DNA from: a virus | IMG/VR virus record: IMGVR_UViG_3300042549_002822 | Location: 1-32,011 of that record | Strand: one strand, 5' to 3' | DNA length: 32,011 nt | The notes under the pieces: model-generated | What the model saw: only the letters and a program-made list of their open reading frames with translations | What the model was told of the DNA's origin: nothing | The model's database searches: none | In this document: one piece after another, positions 21,201 to 29,110 of the stretch | Numbering within the stretch: the first letter of the stretch is position 1 | Layout: each line of letters opens with the position of its first letter | Position numbers and translations under genes: made by a program

Positions 21201-22706
21201 GTCGTAATTGGGACGAACAAGGCCGCCGGAAGCTCTTTTGCCCGGGGTTGACGCCATAAGAGGATCTGTAAAGGTAGAATAATACTGGTCCCTGCCCCAG
21301 TCGTAAATGTCGCCGGCAGTGTTGTATATGTCTTTGCCACCCTTGTAGGTCGAAGTGACTTGGGTGCCGGTGTCCAAGGCCTGCTGGAACGGAGACTTCT
21401 GTTGCTGCGGCGGTTCAGCGGAGCGCGAATGAAATACGTTGGCTAGATCCCCGATATTCTGCTCAGGGGTGGCAACGCCGTAAGCCCCTGTACCCGGCTG
21501 ATGGCCGTACATGCCAGCCGTCTGATACGGGAACATGGCCTTCTGTGCGGCAAGGATTTGGTAGATATCGCCGCCAATAGGCATCCCGCCGTCCGCAAAC
21601 CCTTCGCCAGCATTGCCATAGCCAACGCCGCCGCCTTGGGAGGCGACCAAGCCGCCACGATAGAAGTGCCCTCGATCCGCCGCCTTCTCAGTGGCGCGGT
21701 CATAGTCCACGGTCTTGTAGCCGCCAGCGAGGCCAACAGCCTTGGGGTGATGCCGCTCGACCTCTTGGGCCAGAAGGCCGATCTGGGTCCGGTTGTCGCC
21801 CTTGTAACGGTAAGAATAGATGTCCTGGCCGTCAAACGTCTTGCCAACGGGCTTGATGTCTTCCTTGAGCCGCTCGTCTGAGAAAAAGCCCCCGGGCTGC
21901 GTGGTCGTGGTCGTGGACCCGGACAATGCGCCTGTGCCCATGGCGATGTTTGCCAAGAACTGGGCCACCTGGAAGGGATAACCTTGTTCCTGAAGGAACT
22001 GGTTGTACTGGGCGGACAAGTCAGCCTGCTCAGTCTGCTGTTGCAGCGTACCGGCGCCGATTTGGGCTTGCGCGCCCTGCAGGGCAGAAGATTGGGCCTG
22101 CGCGCCGAGGCCGCCTATGCCCTGCCCTGCCGCAAGTTTGCGGGCAAGATCAGCCGCCTGCGCCTGATATGCCAGCCCCTGCTGCTGCTGGGCCGTGCCC
22201 ACAGCCTGCGTGTAGCCTTGCTGGCGAAGCTGGGCGAGGATCTGCTGGTTTGAGAGGGCCTGCTGCCCGGCAAGGTTGGCCTGTGCAATCCCGGCGCGGT
22301 CGCCGCCAAACGCACCCTGAGAAATGGCATTCCCGGCCAGTTGCGTGGCCTGCTGGCGGTTCTGTTGTTCTTGGGTGCGCTGCGTGGCGTTAACCACATT
22401 CTCAGTGTAGGGGCTCAAGTAACGATCAATATCAAGCTGGCCAGGCGTGGCAGTGCCAGACCCAGCGCGCATAAGGCCACCAGCCTCATTGAAATAACTC
22501 TGACCGACATTTGCGGCATTGTTAATGCCCTCAATGCCCGCCAGTTGTTGAGGGTTCATACCCGCAACAAATTGCCCCGTATAACGCTGGAACGGCTGCG
22601 CGGCGACTTCTTCGGCACGTTTGTTGACTTGGTTATAACGCCGCAGGACATCTTTCGGTATCTTGACCGATGAAGATGAAGTTCCGCCTTTGCCGCCGCC
22701 GCCCAT
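18297..22706 (-). CDS. Giant virion protein with two internal S74 cores, 1469 aa
   Basis: The N-terminal 260 residues are Gln/Ala-rich helices (YTGQFVAGMNPQQLAGIEG, NRQQATQLAGNAISQGAFGG, YPFQVAQFLANIA). The first S74 core starts at Ser276-Asp277 (FSDERLKEDI) and the second at Ser653-Asp654 (LSDKRLKEDI); each runs through AQEVERHHP to RGHF. Between and after them are glycine motifs (RGGLVASQGGG, SGGLVRPNYDLGG, SGGLAGRRGYDVGG) and Gly/Ala-rich stretches. Residues about 920-1190 are Pro/Ala linkers and the end is helical. S74 cores normally sit at the end of spikes and self-cleave before Asp; two in mid-protein is unusual. I infer an ejection or internal virion protein. It looks like two units fused. 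Confidence 0.75.
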   Translation of the reverse strand: MGGGGKGGTSSSSVKIPKDVLRRYNQVNKRAEEVAAQPFQRYTGQFVAGMNPQQLAGIEGINNAANVGQSYFNEAGGLMRAGSGTATPGQLDIDRYLSPYTENVVNATQRTQEQQNRQQATQLAGNAISQGAFGGDRAGIAQANLAGQQALSNQQILAQLRQQGYTQAVGTAQQQQGLAYQAQAADLARKLAAGQGIGGLGAQAQSSALQGAQAQIGAGTLQQQTEQADLSAQYNQFLQEQGYPFQVAQFLANIAMGTGALSGSTTTTTQPGGFFSDERLKEDIKPVGKTFDGQDIYSYRYKGDNRTQIGLLAQEVERHHPKAVGLAGGYKTVDYDRATEKAADRGHFYRGGLVASQGGGVGYGNAGEGFADGGMPIGGDIYQILAAQKAMFPYQTAGMYGHQPGTGAYGVATPEQNIGDLANVFHSRSAEPPQQQKSPFQQALDTGTQVTSTYKGGKDIYNTAGDIYDWGRDQYYSTFTDPLMASTPGKRASGGLVRPNYDLGGSLPYGQSQGSVLSDVVKDTEADANRAKSSAPASQSAPTSGGGDGGLGQIAGTTSGLINMGQDIGSLFGPAKEGLEAAKLAGALGEAGGAAAGLGSAGSAAAGLGSAAAGAAGAGTAAAGAAGAAGAAGGLAGIGSSIASALPFLAFLSDKRLKEDIRHIGKTFDGQSVYSYRYKGDPRTQIGLLAQEVERHHPDAVGSAGDYKTVDYDAATKDAAKRGHFASGGLAGRRGYDVGGTPITDQQLQDAVDKARDPGLFDRIANATPGFIRRGVEAVPGALDKLSKADNLIPLVSGIAAMGTAPTRELGVALAAGLGAGAQSAQQMRQFGLEQGRLGLTAQQVALQRLKAGAELTSMLRKIRLGESMATGAPQTTYNDILGGQDFADAFQKSLGGFPTIGGGSTTVPEIPTAGGLVPAGGAAPSLGGSMPAEMPSPTAAAPGLAGGPAVGGGAAPGLGGAQPATAPASPAAPGAAPVAPAMPPAISPAAAAASAMPAGNSPFWQGVPLNQNMPRLVENYKAALASGEFAAAETISNSMNGIMERGVVYKDGQVVPIPGFAEAKARQVAIEAASRTTAERSAALPFIAPELRARAGVEIETGTRIMPDGSVVRIPPGAGGAPAGAPGGAPGAAPAAGGRPAAGSATAPVEATPVTPEEQPPTRTKAEVDPSFGTIKTAIPQAPAGGGLPQVNLPPGAVQQQPSPAQAQQIEQDAALAKATLGNQANIQTSIHRSFAMAAAYKSVAAGRVPDTARLIAEYATSIGAPEVAQQILGGDMDAVAAANWFQKNKVNATMENLKALNPQFTQSEFAEMSESGSATLNLDPVAAHKLVSEQLGTLMAADQFQRDWRVAQTQGWTSLSAFQNAWTEANPMDDFIKTAASQIGTFRGMDVPPPDKMTVGATYVLPDRMDPQAAEAYAAVGINPGDTFVYLGPQYQPEKLDRPLTQKELSPADYRKTHGIQVPETRQ
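20532..20750 (-). repeat. S74 core, copy 2 (minus strand)
   Basis: It runs from Ser653-Asp654 to RGHF of the 1469-aa protein. It is closer to copy 3 at 95-313 in several positions (DPRTQIGL, HHPDAVG, YDxATKDA) than to its neighbour copy 1. Confidence 0.8.
21663..21881 (-). repeat. S74 core, copy 1 (minus strand)
   Basis: It runs from Ser276-Asp277 to RGHF of the 1469-aa protein (DNRTQIGL, HHPKAVGLAGG, YDRATEKAADRG). All three copies keep the Ser-Asp junction where S74 proteins cleave themselves. Confidence 0.8.
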
Positions 22707-22717
22707 GTTTTAGCCTT

Positions 22718-23242
22718 TCAAGTGACAGGCAAGAGCTTGCCCGCTTCTTGCGTTTGCTCCAAGGATGGCTCATGCCATTTCCCTGTCTCGGCCCCATAAA
22801 GCCAGAAGGCCCCTGCGGGTTCGCCAAATTGCCTCTGGTACATCTTGACCTTGGCCTGGGTGCGGAGGTTGGACAGAACGCCAATCACCAGAGGCAGGCC
22901 AAGCGTGTCGGCAACTTGTTTACTGAATTCGCAAAGACGGCGCGCTCTGCCGCCCTTCGCACTTCTGTACTCAGGATGGATGAAAATGCCCTTTTCTTCA
23001 ATTACCTCTTGAGGGGCGTACCACAGATTGCCAATCCTCAGAAGAACGGCACCTTCAACCAGTCCGCCAGGCTCTCCTACAATCCCGATAATGCCCTGGT
23101 GTTGGTTCAGGGCAGACCAGATATGCTCCAGAATCATTGTTGGCTCTGGAACCAAGAACCCATTTTCTTCACATGCCTGCATCGCCAATGACATGCACTG
23201 ATCAACATCGTCAGGCGTGCCCACTCGCACTTTCAATTCCAT
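22718..23242 (-). CDS. GNAT acetyltransferase in the virion operon, 174 aa
   Basis: AGGAGATTTGAT precedes the ATG. MELKVRVGTPDDVDQCMSLA is the usual first strand and helix, IIGIVGEPGGLVEGAVLLRI the central strands, EEKGIFIHPEYRSAKGGRAR the acetyl-CoA binding loop (variant of the Q/RxxGxG/A motif), and YQRQFGEPAGAFWLYG the C-terminal strand. It would transfer an acetyl or other acyl group from CoA to an unknown amine, perhaps on a virion protein or host target. Similar genes occur among structural genes of environmental phages from memory. It lies between the 399-aa and 1469-aa protein genes. Confidence 0.82.
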   Translation of the reverse strand: MELKVRVGTPDDVDQCMSLAMQACEENGFLVPEPTMILEHIWSALNQHQGIIGIVGEPGGLVEGAVLLRIGNLWYAPQEVIEEKGIFIHPEYRSAKGGRARRLCEFSKQVADTLGLPLVIGVLSNLRTQAKVKMYQRQFGEPAGAFWLYGAETGKWHEPSLEQTQEAGKLLPVT

Positions 23243-23264
23243 ATCAAATCTCCTGGTTTGCTCC

Positions 23265-24464
23265 CTAGTCCTTCTTTGGACCAGGCAGCTTCTTCAATGT
23301 CTTGACGGTCTTTGACCGCTGCTGCTTGACGAACTCATCCAGTATCTTGTGCCCGTCATCTAGGCTTCCGCTGCCTAGGGCGGAAACATCTTCAGGTGAT
23401 ATCACATATTCGCCACCGGCTGCGACGATTGGGACGGTGTCTGTAGGGCCGCCCTCCGCTTTACCGGGCGATGGCACGCCGTAGGGAAGGCCGCCGCCGC
23501 CGTAAGGCATCCCGGCCCCCAGCTTCTTCTGGCCGTAAGCCCCGGCAGAGAAGATGGACTTTGCCACCTTGAAACCCGCCATCGTGTTGCCCTCGCCCAT
23601 TGAACTAATGATGTCGGCAGGAATGACGTAGGCCCCAGACGGGACATGGATCGGAAGATGGTCAGTGCGACCGGCCACCGTGCTGTGGATCGGGCCAACG
23701 TGGACCTTGGTCTTGGTGCCGCCCATACGGGGCATTCCGCCCTTGGCATACTCTAGCATCCCGCCGCCCGCCTTGGCGGTACGCTCGGATGCCTTGAAAG
23801 CATCGGCTGTAGGCGCGCCTTCAGACCCGGGCTTCCGCATCTTCTCTTTCGACCCGCGGGCAATGCGCTCCTGCTTGGCGTGGATGTTGGCATAGAGGCC
23901 TCCACCACGGGCCTTCCCGGTGCGGTGCTTTAGGACAAGGATGGGGTGCTGCTCTGAGGGAATTGCCTTCTTTGCCCGTTCTTCGTTGCCCTGCCACCAT
24001 TGATCAACTTGGTCTTTGACAAATCCCTTGGTGGGCAATTTGACCACGGGCTTGTTCTCGGCGTAGTTCAAGACATCCTCGACGCTCCATCGCCGCCCGT
24101 CTTCATCACCAAACGTGCTGGCCGAGAAGAAGTCCCCCTTTTTGCGGTTGACTTCAGCCATCTTGTCCAAGGCGGCGGCGCGCTCTGGAGACAGTTGCAG
24201 GTGGTCAATGTCATTGCTGCTGATGACCCGGGCCGGAATAGATGGGAGCCCATTCATCAGGGCATTCTTACTGCGGTTGAGGCCGTCGATGATGCTGTGG
24301 GTGTCAGAGTTCATATCAGAGAGGCTGCCGCCATCTCCCTTGGCGACCCGGCGCGCCACGTCCAGCGCAGCCGCCACCGCCTGATCTTGCGGGTGACCAG
24401 AGCGAACCATCTCAGAGACGTTCCGGCTGATCGTCTTCTGGCTGCGGCCTTTGGATAGGGGCAT
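23265..24464 (-). CDS. Minor virion-region protein, 399 aa
   Basis: The ATG start MPLSKGRSQKTISRNVSEMV at 24464, six bases after GAGG, is preferred over a GTG at 24476. The N-terminal block with RSGHPQDQAVAAALDVARR is a short phage motif seen in many marine and freshwater phage proteins from memory. Later parts include HPILVLKHRTGKARGGGLYA, KMRKPGSEGAPTADAF, KVHVGPIHSTVAGRTDHLPI and VPSGAYVIPADIISSMGEGN. Glycine motifs (AKGGMPRMGG, MPYGGGGLPYG) recall those of the large virion proteins. It looks like a mosaic of several phage modules. Function unknown, likely structural. Confidence 0.7.
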   Translation of the reverse strand: MPLSKGRSQKTISRNVSEMVRSGHPQDQAVAAALDVARRVAKGDGGSLSDMNSDTHSIIDGLNRSKNALMNGLPSIPARVISSNDIDHLQLSPERAAALDKMAEVNRKKGDFFSASTFGDEDGRRWSVEDVLNYAENKPVVKLPTKGFVKDQVDQWWQGNEERAKKAIPSEQHPILVLKHRTGKARGGGLYANIHAKQERIARGSKEKMRKPGSEGAPTADAFKASERTAKAGGGMLEYAKGGMPRMGGTKTKVHVGPIHSTVAGRTDHLPIHVPSGAYVIPADIISSMGEGNTMAGFKVAKSIFSAGAYGQKKLGAGMPYGGGGLPYGVPSPGKAEGGPTDTVPIVAAGGEYVISPEDVSALGSGSLDDGHKILDEFVKQQRSKTVKTLKKLPGPKKD

Positions 24465-24472
24465 GTCTGGCC

Positions 24473-24913
24473 TCACGGGGTCGGAGTGTACGCAATGGCG
24501 CAGTTCATGCTGGCGTCGGTCTTAATAACGAGGCCCTTAGAATAGGCCAAATTGACTGCGTAATAGGACAGCCAGCCAGTGGTGTTTGCCGGGAGGCAGG
24601 CAAAGATCAAGTTGGTCGCGGCGACCGCGCCGGTTGTGGCGCTGTCATAGACAAACACTTGACCGCTGCCGCTGTGCGCCGGGATAGAAACAGCAAACAG
24701 CCGACCAGTCCCCGCAACAATAAGCTGGGTTGTACTGGCGGCAACCGTCGTTGATGTCGTAGACGGGCCTGAATTGAGAGATATCTGATCAAGATTATCC
24801 GCAATCCGCTTAAAGAAGACGGCGAGGTTGTTGATGGCAATGACGCCATTCTTCTGGACGGTGAGGATATCCCCGCCGCCAGAAACCATGTTTTGATTGC
24901 CACCTTCGGCCAT
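24473..24913 (-). CDS. Small virion-region protein, 146 aa
   Basis: TAGGAGTAGAAA precedes MAEGGNQNMVSGGGDILTVQ. The first part is helical (NNLAVFFKRIADNLDQIS) and the rest beta-rich with many Thr, Ala and Ser (TSTTVAASTTQLIVAGTG, RLFAVSIPAHSGSGQVFVYD). This suggests a decoration or tail-associated protein. No family is known to me. It follows the tail hub gene by 9 bp. Confidence 0.7.
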   Translation of the reverse strand: MAEGGNQNMVSGGGDILTVQKNGVIAINNLAVFFKRIADNLDQISLNSGPSTTSTTVAASTTQLIVAGTGRLFAVSIPAHSGSGQVFVYDSATTGAVAATNLIFACLPANTTGWLSYYAVNLAYSKGLVIKTDASMNCAIAYTPTP

Positions 24914-24922
24914 TTTCTACTC

Positions 24923-27862
24923 CTAGAACCGGCCATCAGGCTGGAGACGGTAGCGAATATTGCCCAGACGCCAGAACGAGCCCAAGTCGCTGCTCGACAC
25001 CGCGATTGAGACAAGGCGGCCACGCATCCTGGGCGTGACGTAGGTAGTGGATTGGGTCACCGGGAACGGCCCGTACTGCGTTGGGGTCTGCCCGGCAAAA
25101 TCAGTGGCGAAAAAAGTGATGCTTACTGTCGCGTCTTGCGACCCGCCGTAATAGCCCCACCGCATGTCAGGCCAGATTTGGTCCACAAAGGTTTTCTGAT
25201 CCGCCTCGTCTAGGGCAAAATACCCTGTTTGGAAGCTCGACAACATCGGCTCGCCATCAGCGTCAGGGGAGGTTTCGTGCTGGTAGATTGTCCCGCCAGA
25301 GGCCCCGATGGGCGGCCCAAGGACCGATTGGTTGATCCAAGCTGTACGGTGAAGGTTCCCAAAGTCCCAGGTGTTTAGGCCGATGTTGTACTTGGCGTAC
25401 TTGACCGGATGAACCGGATCGGTCGTGGGGTAGAACCAGCCGACCTCATTGAAACGGCTATTTGGGGCCACCCTGATCTCACGAAGCTTGGTGGTGTCCA
25501 GATCTTGGAAAATCACGTCCCAGATTGGGCAGAGGATTGGCTCAACCCCGCCCCCGGCATACCGGAAGAACTGGCTTTGGCTCATCCAATAGGCCACGCC
25601 GCTCATGACGGTGACCGCCTTGGGCGCAATCAAGCCGCAGCCGACGCCGACCTCGTTAAAGCCGTACACCAAGGGGGGGCCAACGTATTGCATGGCCCAG
25701 AGCGCCAAGTCAGTCCAGAACAGGCCCTGCTGCTGGGCCTGCACCGCACCGACAATCTCAGACCCTCGGGGAATTTCATAACTGCCCGCCTGATTGACGG
25801 TCGTGCCTATCCAAGCGGTCAGATCGTTTGCGTCTGAATAACGGATCAGGAGAGGGTCTTGGATGCCGCTGAAGGTTGTCCCCCAAGCCACAATTTGCCT
25901 CTGGGGCATTGCCACGAAAGCCCCGGCGTTAGCTGCCGGCGCGGTCGGTATGATCGTGGCAATGGAAGAGCCAGAGGTGGGGTCGTAGATGTAGATCGGC
26001 CCACCATACGGCACAGCGACCAGCAGGCTGCCGTAATTGTCGAGCGTCCAGTCAGTGGCAGTGATCGCCGTTCCAGTGTTGCCAGGCGAGAGCGCGGAGG
26101 ACGTGCCATATGGGCCATCGCCGTAATTGCCCTGGCCGTAAGTTCCGCCGACCGTTGTTATAGGGCCGAGGCCGACAAAATACTGGAACTGAACCAGCCC
26201 GCCGTTCTGATAGACGGACGCAGTGGATGTCGCCGGGGATGGGGCCTGGAGCGTGAACTCATACACTGATGGCACTGACGTGACGATGTAGTTGCCCACC
26301 GGCATGGTCAGGCCGCCGACCGTCACGGCAACCAGGATTGGGTATTCCCGGCCCACCGTAAGGCCGTGATTGGACAGAGTAAGGGTGACGGAGGATGACC
26401 CTGATGCTGTGGTGAATAGTGGAACCGCTCCAAAATTGGAGACGGTGCCGAAAACGGTTACCGCGGCTGTTGTGGCGTTGGCATATTTGACCGATGTCGT
26501 GGTCGTAGGCGAAGTAACGATGTAGGTGCCATTGTAACCAGAAGGCGTCACGCCCGCGACGGTAATAGTGCTGCCGACCTCAAAAGTGTACGGGCCGGCA
26601 AAATTCATCGTCGCGGTCGTGCCACTACCGCTGCCGGATGTGATTGTCTCGGATGCGGTTGTCCATAGAGCAAGTTCAGGATTTCCCAGTGTATCTCGAG
26701 CCTGAATGATGTAATCCGTAGCACTTACCGCTTGACACTGGTACGCGCCAAACAAAATAAGCCCGCCAACACTTACTGGAGTTTGAATATATACAGAAGT
26801 GTAGCTGCTAATAGAGTTGGCATTAAAGAAAGTTCCGCCGCTAGCTGCGGCAGTTGTAGAATTACGGTAACTAACTGATGTGGTGGTTGAGGCGGTTACT
26901 GTATATGTGCCGTTGTAGCCAGCAACAGACACCCCAGAAACAGTAATTACAGTGCCAACCGAATATGTAAATGGCCCAGTAAAGCCCAGAGTTACGGTGG
27001 CTCCATTTCCGCTAACTGAAGTTATGGACTGGGTGACGCTGTCAGTAATCGTGACAAAAGAACTTCCAGCCGTAGTCTCAAAACGAACAGTTGAGCTATC
27101 CGTAAAGGTCTGCGGGGTGATGGCGTTGAGAACATCGCCATAAGCGGAGACGGCGCTTCCTGTCGTGGTCGCCGCCCCGGTAATGGGGCTTAGGTAGCTG
27201 ACCGTAGTGGACGTTGATGCTAGCACGGCATAATTGCCGTTGTAGCTGGTCGGGACCAGGCCGGTCACGACAATGTTTGTTCCGACCGGGAAGGTGTATG
27301 GACCGGCAAATGTGAGGGTCACCACGTTGGTATCTGAACTTACCGTCCCGCCAGTGGCTGCTGCTGTTGTGGTATTTGCATAGCTTACGGACGTGGTAGT
27401 GGATGCCGTTACAACATAAGTTCCATCATATCCAGCAACAGATGTGCCAGAAACAGTAATGTTTGTTCCAACAGGGAATGTATACGACCCAGAAAACCCC
27501 AAAGTAACAGTAGTTCCATTGCCGCTGATTGACGTAATGGACTTAGAAATAGTATAGGCAACGTCAGTAATTGCTTGGGACGTAAGTAGAGCGCCAGGCT
27601 GAATTGTGTTGAGAGACGTTTCCGCCCCTACCGCCAGATAGTTAGTCCCGTTTAAGTCAGCCCAGGCCCACATATTGCGGATGGTTGAACTGATTGCGCT
27701 GGCAAAGAACTTGGTCCAGCCGCCCAGCTTCTGAGGCAAGCCAAGGCCGCTTCGGTCCGGGATGAAACGAATAAGCTGGCTCTGCGAGATTGCCGCTTCA
27801 TTGAGGGCGGGCGTCTTGTTCTGATCAACCCCGGGAATGACCTTGAGGCTTGCGTGGGGCAT
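24923..27862 (-). CDS. Tail hub / head-completion type protein with inserted repeats, 979 aa
   Basis: The N-terminus (KVIPGVDQNKTPALNEAAIS, QLIRFIPDRSGLGLPQKLGG) and C-terminal half (FSGIQDPLLIRYSDANDLTA, GYNEVG-like FNEVGVGC, LREIRVAPNSRFNEVGWFYP, MRGRLVSIAVSSSDLGSFWR) match the large beta-propeller-like proteins of environmental short-tailed phages, usually called stabilisation or hub proteins. Residues about 108-476 hold four copies of a Thr/Ser-rich beta module listed separately. It follows the adaptor gene by 3 bp, consistent with a tail tube or nozzle role after the adaptor. Confidence 0.75.
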   Translation of the reverse strand: MPHASLKVIPGVDQNKTPALNEAAISQSQLIRFIPDRSGLGLPQKLGGWTKFFASAISSTIRNMWAWADLNGTNYLAVGAETSLNTIQPGALLTSQAITDVAYTISKSITSISGNGTTVTLGFSGSYTFPVGTNITVSGTSVAGYDGTYVVTASTTTSVSYANTTTAAATGGTVSSDTNVVTLTFAGPYTFPVGTNIVVTGLVPTSYNGNYAVLASTSTTVSYLSPITGAATTTGSAVSAYGDVLNAITPQTFTDSSTVRFETTAGSSFVTITDSVTQSITSVSGNGATVTLGFTGPFTYSVGTVITVSGVSVAGYNGTYTVTASTTTSVSYRNSTTAAASGGTFFNANSISSYTSVYIQTPVSVGGLILFGAYQCQAVSATDYIIQARDTLGNPELALWTTASETITSGSGSGTTATMNFAGPYTFEVGSTITVAGVTPSGYNGTYIVTSPTTTTSVKYANATTAAVTVFGTVSNFGAVPLFTTASGSSSVTLTLSNHGLTVGREYPILVAVTVGGLTMPVGNYIVTSVPSVYEFTLQAPSPATSTASVYQNGGLVQFQYFVGLGPITTVGGTYGQGNYGDGPYGTSSALSPGNTGTAITATDWTLDNYGSLLVAVPYGGPIYIYDPTSGSSIATIIPTAPAANAGAFVAMPQRQIVAWGTTFSGIQDPLLIRYSDANDLTAWIGTTVNQAGSYEIPRGSEIVGAVQAQQQGLFWTDLALWAMQYVGPPLVYGFNEVGVGCGLIAPKAVTVMSGVAYWMSQSQFFRYAGGGVEPILCPIWDVIFQDLDTTKLREIRVAPNSRFNEVGWFYPTTDPVHPVKYAKYNIGLNTWDFGNLHRTAWINQSVLGPPIGASGGTIYQHETSPDADGEPMLSSFQTGYFALDEADQKTFVDQIWPDMRWGYYGGSQDATVSITFFATDFAGQTPTQYGPFPVTQSTTYVTPRMRGRLVSIAVSSSDLGSFWRLGNIRYRLQPDGRF
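26435..27541 (-). repeat. Four beta-rich modules in the hub protein
   Basis: Copies lie at 27341-27541, 27149-27331, 26825-27028 and 26435-26644. Each has VTLxFxGPYTFxVGTxITVS, then GYNGTYxVTAST and TTSVSYxN, about 61-70 residues. Copies 1 and 3 are closest. A more distant relative with a normal family look follows at residues 483-555, and another in the fibre protein at 29963-31156. Confidence 0.85.
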
Positions 27863-27865
27863 GGT

Positions 27866-28588
27866 TTATCCCCTGGTCGGAGTTGCGACGGGCGACGGCG
27901 ACATTGAGGTCCAGCCAGAAGACTGAAACTTCTTGCGGGCCTCCTCAACCATCGCGCCCTGCATCAGGGTCTTGTATTGGCTCTCGTAAGAGACGGCCAT
28001 CTGAGGATCGTCATTCGCTCGACCAAAATTTCGCTGGTAGCCTGAGATATAGACCATTGAAGCCATGATCAGGAGATCGGGCAGATACAAGCTGATGAAC
28101 GTGGTTTGCGTTGCCGGATCAGCCGAGAGAGATGCTGGCCGATACGTCCCAACCACCTCAACAGAGTAAGCCTGATCAGGCCATGGACCCACCAAGATGG
28201 TGCTCTGGTTAAACAGAGCAAAGTAGGCGGGAACCCCAGCAGATGCGGAGCTAGGGTACACGTTGTCGATGAATTCTTTAGTTGCGGGCAGGAGCGTCAC
28301 CCTGGTGCCGCTGTTTGCTATGTCAACGTTTGCCGGCGTGATTACGTTGATCTGCTGCAGCGCCACAAAATCGTTTGCTGGGATCGCAAGGCTGCGCGAA
28401 CCAATGCTGAAATTGTACCCTGTCAACGCCTGGGTGGTCGAGAGGAAGTCGAGGTCGCGGTAGATCCTGTTCTCTGCATAGGTCAGCATCTGGGGCAGGA
28501 TCGTCAGGAACGCTGAGTCAGTCGGAGAAACCACCGCCAGAGTAGAGATCTGGTTGACGTAATCATTATAAGTCAATCCGGTGGTCAT
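27866..28588 (-). CDS. Phage adaptor (head-tail connector) protein, 240 aa
   Basis: AAGGAGCCGCA precedes MTTGLTYNDYVNQISTLAVV. The pattern FLTILPQMLTYAENRIYRDL, SIGSRSLAIPANDFVALQQI, STILVGPWPDQAYSVEVVG and PDLLIMASMVYISGYQRNFG is that of the SU10-type adaptor family that binds below the portal and begins the short tail. The C-terminal helix ends in a Ser/Pro tail. It sits between endolysin and hub genes. Confidence is moderate to high from pattern memory. Confidence 0.8.
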   Translation of the reverse strand: MTTGLTYNDYVNQISTLAVVSPTDSAFLTILPQMLTYAENRIYRDLDFLSTTQALTGYNFSIGSRSLAIPANDFVALQQINVITPANVDIANSGTRVTLLPATKEFIDNVYPSSASAGVPAYFALFNQSTILVGPWPDQAYSVEVVGTYRPASLSADPATQTTFISLYLPDLLIMASMVYISGYQRNFGRANDDPQMAVSYESQYKTLMQGAMVEEARKKFQSSGWTSMSPSPVATPTRG

Positions 28589-28597
28589 TGCGGCTCC

Positions 28598-29110
28598 TTA
28601 ATCTGCCATCAGCAGAGCATCAGCCTGAACTTCAGCAACCCGCTTGGCCCAGCCTCGACCAAAGGTAGGCCATGTAGGGAGGCGCTGCATGAACGTCAGG
28701 CGAATATCGCAGATCTTCTTGATTAAGTCTTGGGTGTTCTTGCCGTTTGTCGCCGCAAGGGTGTTTGGTCCGATGATGCCATCATCAATTAGGCCAAGAG
28801 CCTGCTGCAGAATGCGCCCGGCCCGAGACACGCCAGAATTAACGGCGATGTCAAAGACGGCATAGTCCACGCCTGACGGCAGGGCGTCCCCCTTAACCTT
28901 GTCCCAATAGCTCTTCTTGTAGAGCGGCGCGACCATATGCGGTTTAAGGGCGCGCATATCAGCCTCCTCAACGGAGTGGCCGACGTGCATCTCCCAAGTC
29001 TGTCGCGTGACGCCCAGATTGGTCATGCCGCCTGGGTCAGACTTGTGGTTCACGAAGCCGCCTTCGTGAGACAAAAGCATCGCCAAGCAGAGGTCAAAAT
29101 TGCCCTTCAT
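28598..29110 (-). CDS. GH108-family endolysin, 170 aa
   Basis: LLSHEGGFVNHKSDPGGMTN followed by LGVT is the signature of glycosyl hydrolase family 108 muramidases, with Glu16 as catalytic acid. The C-terminal part (DYAVFDIAVNSGVSRAGRIL, LGLIDDGIIGPNTLAATNG) is the peptidoglycan-binding domain usual in this family. There is no signal peptide, so release depends on the holin encoded just upstream; the two genes overlap as ATGA. It degrades the host cell wall at lysis. Confidence 0.92.
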   Translation of the reverse strand: MKGNFDLCLAMLLSHEGGFVNHKSDPGGMTNLGVTRQTWEMHVGHSVEEADMRALKPHMVAPLYKKSYWDKVKGDALPSGVDYAVFDIAVNSGVSRAGRILQQALGLIDDGIIGPNTLAATNGKNTQDLIKKICDIRLTFMQRLPTWPTFGRGWAKRVAEVQADALLMAD

